From: Mumia sp. Pv4-285 | Lineage (GTDB): Bacteria; Actinomycetota; Actinomycetes; Propionibacteriales; Nocardioidaceae | DNA length: 64,000 bases | Direction: 5' to 3' | Assembly (NCBI RefSeq): GCF_041320275.1 | Contig: NZ_CP162023.1 | Span: forward strand, 868,001 to 932,000 | Part shown: one piece after another, positions 16,857 through 24,766 of the stretch | How positions within the stretch are numbered: the stretch's first letter is position 1 | Layout: each line of letters begins with the position of its first letter | The notes under the pieces: model-generated | What the model saw: only the letters and a program-made list of their open reading frames with translations | Databases searched by the model: none | What the model was told of the DNA's origin: nothing | Position numbers and translations under genes: made by a program

Positions 16857-18944
16857 ATGACCTATCGGCTCGGTGTGGACGTCGGAGGCACGTTCACCGA
16901 CATCCTGCTCGTCGACGAGAGCTCGGGCGAGACCTATCGGGCGAAGACGCCGTCGACGCCGCACGACCAGTCGATCGGCGTCCTCCGGGGCATCATGCAG
17001 GCCTGCGCGGCCGCCGACATCGGGCTCGAGGAGGTCGGTGACGTCATGCACGGCACCACGGTCGCGACGAACGCGATCCTCGAGGGCAAAGGGGCGCGCG
17101 TCGGGCTGGTGACGACCCGCGGGTTCCGGCAGGTGCTGCAGATCGCGCGGTCGTTCGTCCCCGGCGGTCTCGCCGGCTGGATCATCTGGCCCAAGCCCGA
17201 GCCGCTCGCCGCGCTGGAGGACACCGTCGAGGTCGGCGGACGCATCGCCAGCGACGGCTCGGTCGTCGAGGACCTCGACGAGGACGACGTCCGCGCCGCG
17301 CTCGAGAAGCTGGCCGCGCAGGGGGTCGAGGCGCTGAGCATCAGCCTCATCAACTCCTATGCCAACCCTGAGCACGAGCGCCGGGTGGCCAAGGTGGCCA
17401 CGGAGGTGATGGGCGACCTCACGGTGTCGGTGTCCTCGTCGGTCCTGCCCGAGCTGCGCGAGTACGAGCGCACCCTCACCACGGTCGCCAACGCGTACGT
17501 GCAGCCGCGCGTCGCCCGCTACATCGCCAACCTCGGTGAGCAGCTCGCCGAGTCAGGCGTCGGTGGCAGGCTCTACATCCTGCGCAGCGACGGAGGGCTC
17601 GCCTCGGCGGCGACCGCAGCCGACAACCCCGTCTCGCTGCTGCTGTCGGGACCGGCCGGTGGGGTGAGCGGTGCGGCGTGGGTGGCCGAGCAGGCGGGGT
17701 TCGCCGACTTCCTCACCTTCGACATGGGGGGCACCTCGACCGATGTCGCGCTCGTCCAGAACCGGATTCCTCGGATCGGGCGTGAGACGAAGGTCGGTGA
17801 CCTGACGGTGCGTGCGACCTCGGTCGACGTGCGGACCGTCGGCGCCGGCGGCGGGTCGATCGCGCACGTGCCACCGCTGACGCAGGCGCTGAGGGTAGGC
17901 CCGCAGTCGGCGGGGGCGGTGCCCGGACCTGCTGCGTACGGGCAGGGCGGCGCGGAGCCGACGGTCACGGACGCCAACGTCGTCCTCGGCTACCTCCCGA
18001 CCTCGTTGGCCGGCGGCGAGGTGACCCTGGACCGGGACGCCGCGAGGGCCGCGGTGCAGACCATCGTGGAGGCGACCGACCTCGGCAGCGTCGAGCAGGC
18101 CGCCGAGGGGATCGTCGACATCGTCAACGAGAACATGCTGGGCGCGCTGCGGCTCGTCTCCGTGCAGCAGGGGTTCGACCCGCGCGACTTCGCGCTGGTC
18201 GCGTTCGGTGGCGCCGGCCCGCTCCACGCGAACGCGCTCGGCCGGCTGACCGGAGCATGGCCGGTCATCATCCCGCCGTCGCCCGGCGTGCTCTGTGCGT
18301 ACGGCGACGCGACCACGAGCATGCGCGACGAGGCGGTCCGTACGCTGATGCGCCCGTTCTCCAGCCTCGACGACGACGCGCTGCGCGGCCAGCTCGTCGA
18401 GCTCGCCGACGACGCGAGGGCCTCGCTGATCCGAGACGGTCTGAGCGAGTCCGACCTGACCGTCACCTACGCGGCAGACCTCCGGTACCACGGGCAGGGC
18501 TTCGAGATCCCGGTGACGGTCGACGCCGCGACGTTCGACGGGAGCGGAGGAGGCCTGGCCTCGTTGCGCGCAGCGTTCGACGCGGAGCACGAACGGCTCT
18601 TCTCCTTCCTGCTCGACAACGAGCACGAGATCGTCACCGTGCGGGCGACGGCGAGCGGTCCCCGTCCTGACGTCGCAGCCCCGGTCCTCGCCGCCGGTGG
18701 CGAGGATGCCTCCGGTGCTCGAGTCGGAACGGAGAGCATCTGGGTCGACGGCGCGGCGGTCGACGCCGGCGTCTACCAGCGTGACGAGCTGCTGGCCGGC
18801 AACGTCGTGGCGGGCCCGGCGGTGATCACCGAGATGGACTCCACGACTCTCGTTCTCCCCGGGCACGCCGCCACGGTGCACCCGAGCGGGAGCCTTCTCA
18901 TCCGACCCATCGACCACAGCGCCGGCGACGGCGCGGAGGGCTGA
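16857..18944 (+). CDS. hyuA: Hydantoinase/oxoprolinase subunit A (HyuA)
   Basis: 695 residues. The N-terminus has the ATP-binding actin-like-fold motif DVGGTFTD (8-15), then HGTTVATNAILEGKGA and a second phosphate motif FDMGGTSTDVAL; the GGAGPLHA motif follows near 450. These are the Hydant_A_N and Hydantoinase_A domains. With HyuB it forms an ATP-dependent amidohydrolase that opens 5-membered cyclic amides such as 5-oxoproline, N-methylhydantoin or hydantoin (caprolactamase and acetophenone carboxylase are relatives). AGGAGG precedes the ATG; HyuB follows after 3 bases. Confidence 0.9.
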   Translation: MTYRLGVDVGGTFTDILLVDESSGETYRAKTPSTPHDQSIGVLRGIMQACAAADIGLEEVGDVMHGTTVATNAILEGKGARVGLVTTRGFRQVLQIARSFVPGGLAGWIIWPKPEPLAALEDTVEVGGRIASDGSVVEDLDEDDVRAALEKLAAQGVEALSISLINSYANPEHERRVAKVATEVMGDLTVSVSSSVLPELREYERTLTTVANAYVQPRVARYIANLGEQLAESGVGGRLYILRSDGGLASAATAADNPVSLLLSGPAGGVSGAAWVAEQAGFADFLTFDMGGTSTDVALVQNRIPRIGRETKVGDLTVRATSVDVRTVGAGGGSIAHVPPLTQALRVGPQSAGAVPGPAAYGQGGAEPTVTDANVVLGYLPTSLAGGEVTLDRDAARAAVQTIVEATDLGSVEQAAEGIVDIVNENMLGALRLVSVQQGFDPRDFALVAFGGAGPLHANALGRLTGAWPVIIPPSPGVLCAYGDATTSMRDEAVRTLMRPFSSLDDDALRGQLVELADDARASLIRDGLSESDLTVTYAADLRYHGQGFEIPVTVDAATFDGSGGGLASLRAAFDAEHERLFSFLLDNEHEIVTVRATASGPRPDVAAPVLAAGGEDASGARVGTESIWVDGAAVDAGVYQRDELLAGNVVAGPAVITEMDSTTLVLPGHAATVHPSGSLLIRPIDHSAGDGAEG

Positions 18945-18947
18945 GAC

Positions 18948-20819
18948 ATGGCACAGATCATCCAGACCGCGACCGAGCCCCTCCCGACCGTCGACGTCGA
19001 CGTGGTCACGCTCGACCTCGTCGAGAACGCACTGCGCAACGCTCGCTACGAGATGGACGAGGTCCTGTTCCGAACGGCGCTGTCACCGGGGATCCGCGAG
19101 CAGCACGACGAGTTCCCGCTGATCGGCGACCCGGAGGGCAAGATGGTCGTCGGCCAGTTCGGTCTCTCGATCCCGGACTTCCTCGAGAACTTCGACGGCA
19201 CCATCCAGGAGGGCGACATCCTCCTCACCTCCGACCCGTACTCGTGCGGCGCCGCGATCAGCCACGCCAACGACTGGCTCGTCGTGATGCCCATCTACTT
19301 CGAAGGGCGCGTCGTCGGGTGGGCCTCGATGTTCGGGCACATGTCGGACGTCGGCGGCAAGACGCCGGCCTCCATGCCGACCGACGCCCGCACCATCTAC
19401 GAGGAGGGCGTCGTCATCCCGCCCTTCAAGCTCTACAAGGCAGGCGTGCTCGACGAGGACGCGCTGCGCATCATCCTCAACCAGGTACGCAAGCCCGACT
19501 GGAACCGCGCGGACCTCAACGGGTTGGTCGCAGCCTGCAGCACCGCGTCACGCCGCGTGCAGGAGCTCTGCGCCCGGTTCGGTGCCGACACCTACACCTC
19601 CGCGCTCGACGCCCTGCTCGACCGCAACTACCGGGCGATGAAGGCGCTGCTCCAGATGGTGTTCAAGGACGGCGAGACGCTCTCGTTCACCGACTACATC
19701 TGTGACGACGGCGTCGGCTACGGGCCGTACGAGCTCAAGCTCAGCCTCACCCGCAACGGCGACAAGGTCCTGCTCGACTTCACGGGCAGCAGCCCGCAGG
19801 CGAAGGGGCCGATCAACTACTACATCAACGAGAACCTCGTCCGGATGTTCTTCGGGATCTACATGATCACGGTCGCGGACCCGCAGATCCTCTGGAACGA
19901 CGGCTTCTATCCCCTGGTCGACGTCGAGATCCCCGAGGACTCGTTCTGGAAGCCGAAGTTCCCGGCAGCGCTCAATGCCCGCAACCACGGGATCGGGCGC
20001 GTGTTCGACCTCTTCGGAGGCCTCCTCGGCCAGACCAACCCCGACCTGCTGAACGCCGCCGGCTTCTCGTCGTCGCCGCACTTCATGTACTCCGGGAACT
20101 ACAGCGAGGGCGAACGCAAGGGGGAGTGGTTCCAGCTGTACTCGATCGGCTTCGGTGGCATCCCAGGCCGTCCGATCGGAGACGGCCCGGACGGGCACTC
20201 GCTGTGGCCGTCCTTCGTCAACATCCCGTGCGAGTACCTCGAGTCGTACTACCCCTTGCGGGTCGAGGCGTGGGAGACCGTCTCGGACACGGGCGGCGCA
20301 GGGCTTCACCGGGGCGGCAACGCGGTCGACGTCGCGTACCGGTTCCTCGAGCCTGGCACGATCGCCATCCACGACGACCGGTGGCTCACCTATCCATGGG
20401 GCGTCAACGGCGGCGAACCCGGAGCCCGTGGCCGCAAGTGGATCCTCCGGGCCGACGGCACGACCGAGATCCTGCCGAGCAAGATCCACGACGTCGAGGT
20501 CGTGCCCGGCGACGTGCTCCACTTCGTCACGTGGGGCGGCGGCGGATGGGGCGACCCGCTCGCGCGTGACCCCGAGCTCGTCGCCCTCGAGGTACGGCGG
20601 GGGCTGGTGACCGCCGACGGCGCACGGCGCTACGGCGTGGTGTGCGACGAGTCGGGCTCCGTCGACGCCGACGCGACGGCGACGCTGCGGGTGGAGATGG
20701 ACGCCGGTCGGCCGGACGTCCTGCCGACGTTCAACTCCGGCCCGCCGCTGGAGGAGATCCTCGCACGGTGCGAGGAGGAGACCGGGCTACCCGCCCCCAA
20801 GCCACCGGTGGCCCTGTGA
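18948..20819 (+). CDS. hyuB: Hydantoinase/oxoprolinase subunit B (HyuB)
   Basis: 623 residues, Hydantoinase_B family. Recognisable are the EMDEVLFRTALSPGIREQHD start, the SDPYSCGAAISHANDW segment, GHMSDVGGKTPAS with metal-ligand candidates, and the glycine-rich end GAGLHRGGN and TWGGGGWGDPL. It is the partner of HyuA in the ATP-dependent ring-opening enzyme. The stop codon overlaps the GTG of the next gene (GTGA), so an amidase is translated directly after the ring-opening enzyme, suggesting that it acts on the ring-opened product. Confidence 0.9.
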   Translation: MAQIIQTATEPLPTVDVDVVTLDLVENALRNARYEMDEVLFRTALSPGIREQHDEFPLIGDPEGKMVVGQFGLSIPDFLENFDGTIQEGDILLTSDPYSCGAAISHANDWLVVMPIYFEGRVVGWASMFGHMSDVGGKTPASMPTDARTIYEEGVVIPPFKLYKAGVLDEDALRIILNQVRKPDWNRADLNGLVAACSTASRRVQELCARFGADTYTSALDALLDRNYRAMKALLQMVFKDGETLSFTDYICDDGVGYGPYELKLSLTRNGDKVLLDFTGSSPQAKGPINYYINENLVRMFFGIYMITVADPQILWNDGFYPLVDVEIPEDSFWKPKFPAALNARNHGIGRVFDLFGGLLGQTNPDLLNAAGFSSSPHFMYSGNYSEGERKGEWFQLYSIGFGGIPGRPIGDGPDGHSLWPSFVNIPCEYLESYYPLRVEAWETVSDTGGAGLHRGGNAVDVAYRFLEPGTIAIHDDRWLTYPWGVNGGEPGARGRKWILRADGTTEILPSKIHDVEVVPGDVLHFVTWGGGGWGDPLARDPELVALEVRRGLVTADGARRYGVVCDESGSVDADATATLRVEMDAGRPDVLPTFNSGPPLEEILARCEEETGLPAPKPPVAL

Positions 20820-21442
20820 CCGGCGTCGACGACGACGCCTTCCCGCCGGCGTTGGGCGTCGACCTTCCCCCGGGTCGACGCCCAGCGCTGGTCGTGGTCG
20901 ACCTGATGCGTGCGTACTTCGACCCTTCGTCGCCGCTGTGCCTGCCGTCGGCCGACGTGCTCGGTCCCGCGCGGCGGGTGCTCGACGCGGCCCGTGCCGC
21001 GGGCGTACCCGTCGTGCACACCCGGGTCGCCTACGACGCCGACGGAGCGAACGGCGGCGTGTTCCTCCGCAAGCTGCCCGCGCTGCGAGGCCTCGTCGGG
21101 GGCGGACCGCTGAGCGAGATCGTCGAGCCGGTCGCGCCTGCCGGGGGCGAGCCGGTGGTCGTCAAGCAGTACGCCAGCGCGTTCTTCGGCACCAGGCTCG
21201 CCTCGATGCTCGCGTCGATGGACGTCGACACGGTCATCGTCATCGGAGTCTCGACGAGCGGATGCGTCCGTGCGACGGCGGTGGACGCGCTTCAGCACGG
21301 GCTGGTGGCACTCGTCGTCCGGGACGCCGTGGCTGACCGGGCGTCCGGACCGCACGAGGCCAACCTGTACGACCTTCAGGCGAAGTACGCACAGGTCGTC
21401 AGCGCGGCCGAGGCGGTCGACTACCTGGCGTCGGTCGCATGA
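20816..21442 (+). CDS. Isochorismatase-fold cysteine hydrolase, N-carbamoylsarcosine-amidase-like
   Basis: 208 residues from the GTG at 20816, which overlaps the HyuB stop; the longer open frame upstream lies inside hyuB. The catalytic triad of the family is D29 in VVVDLMRAYFD, K117 in VVVKQYASAFFGT and C150 in VSTSGCVRATA. The KQYASAFFGT and GVSTSGCVRATAVDALQ patterns resemble N-carbamoylsarcosine amidase more than isochorismatase or nicotinamidase. Behind a HyuAB enzyme this suggests ring opening to an N-carbamoyl compound and then loss of CO2 and ammonia, as in N-methylhydantoin breakdown; the actual substrate is not proven. Confidence 0.8.
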   Translation: MTGVDDDAFPPALGVDLPPGRRPALVVVDLMRAYFDPSSPLCLPSADVLGPARRVLDAARAAGVPVVHTRVAYDADGANGGVFLRKLPALRGLVGGGPLSEIVEPVAPAGGEPVVVKQYASAFFGTRLASMLASMDVDTVIVIGVSTSGCVRATAVDALQHGLVALVVRDAVADRASGPHEANLYDLQAKYAQVVSAAEAVDYLASVA

Positions 21443-22332
21443 CCAGCGTGGAGATCTGCGAGGTCTCGCCGCGAGACGGCCTCCAGAACGAGTCGGTCGT
21501 CCTCTCGACCGAGGTGAAGACCGAGCTCGTCGAGCGGGCAGTCGCCGCCGGCGCACGCCGTGTCGAGGCAGTCAGCTTCGTCAACCCTGCGCGCGTCCCG
21601 CAGATGGCCGACGCGGAGGCGGTGATGGCGACAGTCCCCAGGGTCGAGGGTGTTTCGTACGCGGGCCTCGTGATGAACCGTCGCGGGCTCGACCGGGCCG
21701 TGGAGGCCGGCGTCGACGAGATCAACGTCGTCGTCGTCGCGACCGACACCTTCTGCCAGCGCAACCAAGGGAGGACGACGGCGCAGGCGTGCGACGAGGC
21801 CCGCGCGCTGGTCGCGGCCGGGCGCGAGGCCGGGTTGTTCACCACCGTCACTGTCGGAGCGTCGTTCGGATGTCCGTTCGAGGGCGAGGTGAGCTTCGAC
21901 CGGCTCGCGGACGTGCTTGCCCGGGTCGCCGACGCGGCACCGGACGAGGTCGCCCTCGCCGACACGATCGGTGTCGCCGTGCCTGCCGCCGTGACGGCCC
22001 GGCTGGCGCTCCTCGACGCGAGGATCGCCCCAGGAACCAGCACCCGGCTGCACCTGCACGACACGCGAAACACCGGCGTCGCAAACGCGCTCGCCGGCGT
22101 AGCAGCGGGTGTCGACGTGCTGGACGCCAGCATCGGCGGCACGGGTGGCTGCCCCTTCGCGCCCAACGCCACCGGAAACGTCGCGACGGAGGACCTCGTC
22201 TACACCTTCGAGCGCTCGGACATCGCCACGTCCTTGTCGCTGTCGGGCCTCATCGAAGCCGCGAAGTGGCTGGAGGAAGAGATCGGTCGTCGCCTCCCGG
22301 GCGCGCTGCTGCACGCGGGCACGTTCCCCTGA
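21439..22332 (+). CDS. HMG-CoA-lyase-like DRE-TIM enzyme
   Basis: 297 residues. SPRDGLQNE (10-18) supplies the catalytic arginine and metal-binding aspartate, LHLHDTRNTG the metal-binding histidines, and GGTGGCPFAPNATGNVATED the cysteine loop of HMG-CoA lyase. It cleaves a 3-hydroxy-3-substituted acyl-CoA, classically HMG-CoA to acetoacetate and acetyl-CoA. Last gene of the operon, overlapping the amidase by ATGA, so in this pathway it probably cleaves the CoA ester made by the class III CoA-transferase rather than serving leucine breakdown. Ends 6 bases before the convergent PPK2 gene. Confidence 0.85.
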   Translation: MTSVEICEVSPRDGLQNESVVLSTEVKTELVERAVAAGARRVEAVSFVNPARVPQMADAEAVMATVPRVEGVSYAGLVMNRRGLDRAVEAGVDEINVVVVATDTFCQRNQGRTTAQACDEARALVAAGREAGLFTTVTVGASFGCPFEGEVSFDRLADVLARVADAAPDEVALADTIGVAVPAAVTARLALLDARIAPGTSTRLHLHDTRNTGVANALAGVAAGVDVLDASIGGTGGCPFAPNATGNVATEDLVYTFERSDIATSLSLSGLIEAAKWLEEEIGRRLPGALLHAGTFP

Positions 22333-22338
22333 CGGATG

Positions 22339-23232
22339 TCAGTCGCCGACGGACTCCTTGCCACGCCGGACGAGCTTCGGGTCGGGATAGCCGACCACCG
22401 CCGTGTCCTTGCCGGTGTAGTCGAACTGACTCAGGAAGAAGCGCAGGGCGTTGAGACGGCCGCGCTTCTTGTCGTTGCTCTTGATCGCCGTCCACGGGGC
22501 GATGTCGGTGTCCGTGTGCACCATCATCGCCTCCTTCGCATCGGTGTAGGCGTCCCAGCGGTCCAGCGACGCGATGTCCATCGGAGACAGCTTCCACCGG
22601 CGTACGGGGTCGATCTGGCGGATCGCGAACCGGGTGCGCTGCTCGTGCTGGGTCACCGAGAACCACAGCTTGGTGAGTGACATGCCGCTCTCGATCAGCA
22701 TCTCCTCGAACAGCGGCGCCTGGCGCATGAACAGCTCGTACTCGGCGTCCGTGCAGAAACCCATCACCCGCTCGACACCTGCCCGGTTGTACCAGGAGCG
22801 GTCGAAGAGGACGATCTCACCGGCGGTCGGGAGGCGCTCCACGTAGCGCTGGAAGTACCACTGGCCGTTCTCTGTCTCGGTCGGCTTCGTGAGCGCGACC
22901 ACGCGGGCGGTGCGTGGGTTGAGGTGCTCGGTGAACCGCTTGATCGTGCCGCCCTTGCCGGCGGCGTCACGCCCCTCGAAGAGGATCACGTGGCGGGTGC
23001 CGCTGTCCTGCGCCCAGTACTGGAACTTCAGCAGCTCGACCTGGAGGCGGTACTTCTCGGCCTCGTAGACGTCGCGGTCCATCCGGGTGTCGTACGGGTA
23101 GTCGGCGCGCCACGTCTCGATCGGGTTGCCGCCCGGGTCGATGAGGTCGGGGTCGGAGCCGTGGCCGTCGTGGCGCACGGTGTAGCCCGAGTGGACCAGG
23201 TCGTCGAGGTACTCGCGGAAGTTCTGGATCAT
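22339..23232 (-). CDS. ppk2: Polyphosphate kinase 2 (PPK2)
   Basis: 297 residues. Walker A EGRDAAGKGG (86-95), Walker B LFDRSWYNRAGVE (142-154) and the lid arginines define a one-domain PPK2, which transfers phosphate between polyphosphate and nucleoside di- or monophosphates. The frame stays open upstream, but ATG 23232 overlaps the stop of the GAF-ANTAR gene (ATGA) and gives the normal N-terminus. No independent ribosome-binding site is visible, so translation probably depends on the upstream gene. Pairing with an ANTAR protein suggests that polyphosphate/nucleotide balance responds to a GAF-sensed signal. Confidence 0.9.
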   Translation of the reverse strand: MIQNFREYLDDLVHSGYTVRHDGHGSDPDLIDPGGNPIETWRADYPYDTRMDRDVYEAEKYRLQVELLKFQYWAQDSGTRHVILFEGRDAAGKGGTIKRFTEHLNPRTARVVALTKPTETENGQWYFQRYVERLPTAGEIVLFDRSWYNRAGVERVMGFCTDAEYELFMRQAPLFEEMLIESGMSLTKLWFSVTQHEQRTRFAIRQIDPVRRWKLSPMDIASLDRWDAYTDAKEAMMVHTDTDIAPWTAIKSNDKKRGRLNALRFFLSQFDYTGKDTAVVGYPDPKLVRRGKESVGD

Positions 23233-23906
23233 GATGAAGGGAGCTGCCGCGTTGCCGCGATCTCGGCCGCGACCTCGTGCAGTCGCGTGTTGGAGTGCTG
23301 CGAGTAGCGCTTGAGAACAGCGAAGGCCGTCACGTCGTCGACTCCGAAGCGCTCCATGATGATGCCTTCGGCCTGCCCGATCACGGTCCGGTTCTCGAGG
23401 GCCGTGGTCAACGACTCGATCGTGTGCGCGGAGGCGAGCGCGGCGGCTGCGTGCGCCGAGAAGGTCACCAGCAGTGCGACGTCGTTCTTGTCGAACTGGT
23501 CGATCTTCGTGCCGAAGATGTTCAGCGCCCCGATCCGCTTGTCGTCGGCGTGCAGGTCGGCCGCCATCATGCTGTTCACGCCGTGCTCGCGCGCGAAGGG
23601 CCCCCAGTTCGGCCATCGGGGGTCTTCTCCCAGGTCGCCCGTCAGGACCAGGCCCTCGTCGGTCGCCGCGTCGACGCACGGGCCTTCGCGCAGGTCGTAC
23701 TGGACGGCATCGAGGCGCTCGACGATGTCGTGCGTCGCACCCTCCGACTCCAGCCGCCCACCTCCCCGGATGAGCGTCACTCCGGCGTAGTCCGCTCCGA
23801 AGAGCACTCGCGCCGACTCGGTCACCTTCTCGATCGAGGACGTGAGCCCCCGGATGGAGCTCAGCTCACGCACGACCTGGCTGACCACCTCGTCATGCCC
23901 TGTCAT
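23229..23906 (-). CDS. GAF-ANTAR RNA-binding regulator
   Basis: 225 residues from the ATG at 23906, which has AGGAGG 7 nt upstream; 20 extra in-frame residues are not needed. A GAF domain (about 20-150, with LREGPCVDAATDE) precedes a C-terminal ANTAR domain (ALENRTVIGQAEGIIMERFGVDDVTAFAVLKRYSQHSN). ANTAR domains bind tandem-hairpin RNA and act as antiterminators; with GAF this is the common actinobacterial signalling form. It is translationally coupled to PPK2. A second GAF protein of the same type begins at 63614. Confidence 0.9.
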   Translation of the reverse strand: MTGHDEVVSQVVRELSSIRGLTSSIEKVTESARVLFGADYAGVTLIRGGGRLESEGATHDIVERLDAVQYDLREGPCVDAATDEGLVLTGDLGEDPRWPNWGPFAREHGVNSMMAADLHADDKRIGALNIFGTKIDQFDKNDVALLVTFSAHAAAALASAHTIESLTTALENRTVIGQAEGIIMERFGVDDVTAFAVLKRYSQHSNTRLHEVAAEIAATRQLPSS

Positions 23907-23995
23907 CGGAATCCTCCTCGATCGTCTGCCGTACAACCGGCCCGAACCACTAGTGTGCTCGCACACCCCTCACAGCAAAGACCATACGGAGCAAC

Positions 23996-24766
23996 ATGTC
24001 CGTTCTCACAGCCCTCACCGCCGCCTTGAGCTCCGGCTCGATCGAGGTCGTCGACCTGACGTCGCCTCTGTCTCACGAGACCCCGATCCTGGAGCTGCCG
24101 CCCGAGTTCGGTCAGACCCAGCGTTTCACCCTCGAGGAGATCAGCCGCTACGACGACCGGGGCCCGGCCTGGTACTGGAACAACTTTCGTACCGGCGAGC
24201 ACACCGGTACCCACTTCGACGCCCCGAACCACTGGGTGAGCGGCAAGGACCTTGCCGACATCGACTCCGTCCCGGTCTCGGCGCTCGTCGCTCCGGCCGT
24301 GGTGCTGGACGTCACCGACGAGGTCGCCTCGAACGCCGACTTCCTCATCGAGGTCGAGCACCTCGAGGCCTTCCAGGCCGAGCACGGCGCCTTCCCCGCG
24401 GGCGGCTGGCTCCTGTGCCGCACGGGATGGTCGGCCCGCACGACCCAGCAGGAGATGATCAACAACACGGAGACCGGTCCGACGAGCCCCGGGATGTCCG
24501 CCGAGTGCGCCCGCTGGGTCGCGGAGGAGTCTCCGTTGCAAGGCATCGGCGTCGAGACGGTCGGTACGGACGCGGGTGCCGCGCACTCCTTCGACCCGGC
24601 GTTCCCCTGCCACGCGTTCCTCCTCGGCAACGGCAAGTACGGCCTGGCGCAGCTGCAGAACCTCGACCGCCTCCCGGTCACCGGTGCCGTGGTCGTGGCG
24701 TCACCGCTACGGATCGTCGGCGGCTCCGGGTCGCCCGCACGGGTGCTCGCCCTGGTGGAGCGTTGA
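23996..24766 (+). CDS. Cyclase-family metal hydrolase (kynurenine-formamidase-like)
   Basis: 256 residues. The zinc-binding signature HTGTHFDAPNH (about 70-80) of the cyclase/kynurenine-formamidase family is complete, and the C-terminal PCHAFLLGNGKYGLAQLQNL region is typical of larger bacterial members. GGAG 5 nt before the ATG. It hydrolyses an ester, amide or lactone; the substrate is unknown. The stop overlaps the next start (TGATG), tying it to a ThDP-dependent enzyme, so the two probably act on one metabolite. Confidence 0.8.
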   Translation: MSVLTALTAALSSGSIEVVDLTSPLSHETPILELPPEFGQTQRFTLEEISRYDDRGPAWYWNNFRTGEHTGTHFDAPNHWVSGKDLADIDSVPVSALVAPAVVLDVTDEVASNADFLIEVEHLEAFQAEHGAFPAGGWLLCRTGWSARTTQQEMINNTETGPTSPGMSAECARWVAEESPLQGIGVETVGTDAGAAHSFDPAFPCHAFLLGNGKYGLAQLQNLDRLPVTGAVVVASPLRIVGGSGSPARVLALVER

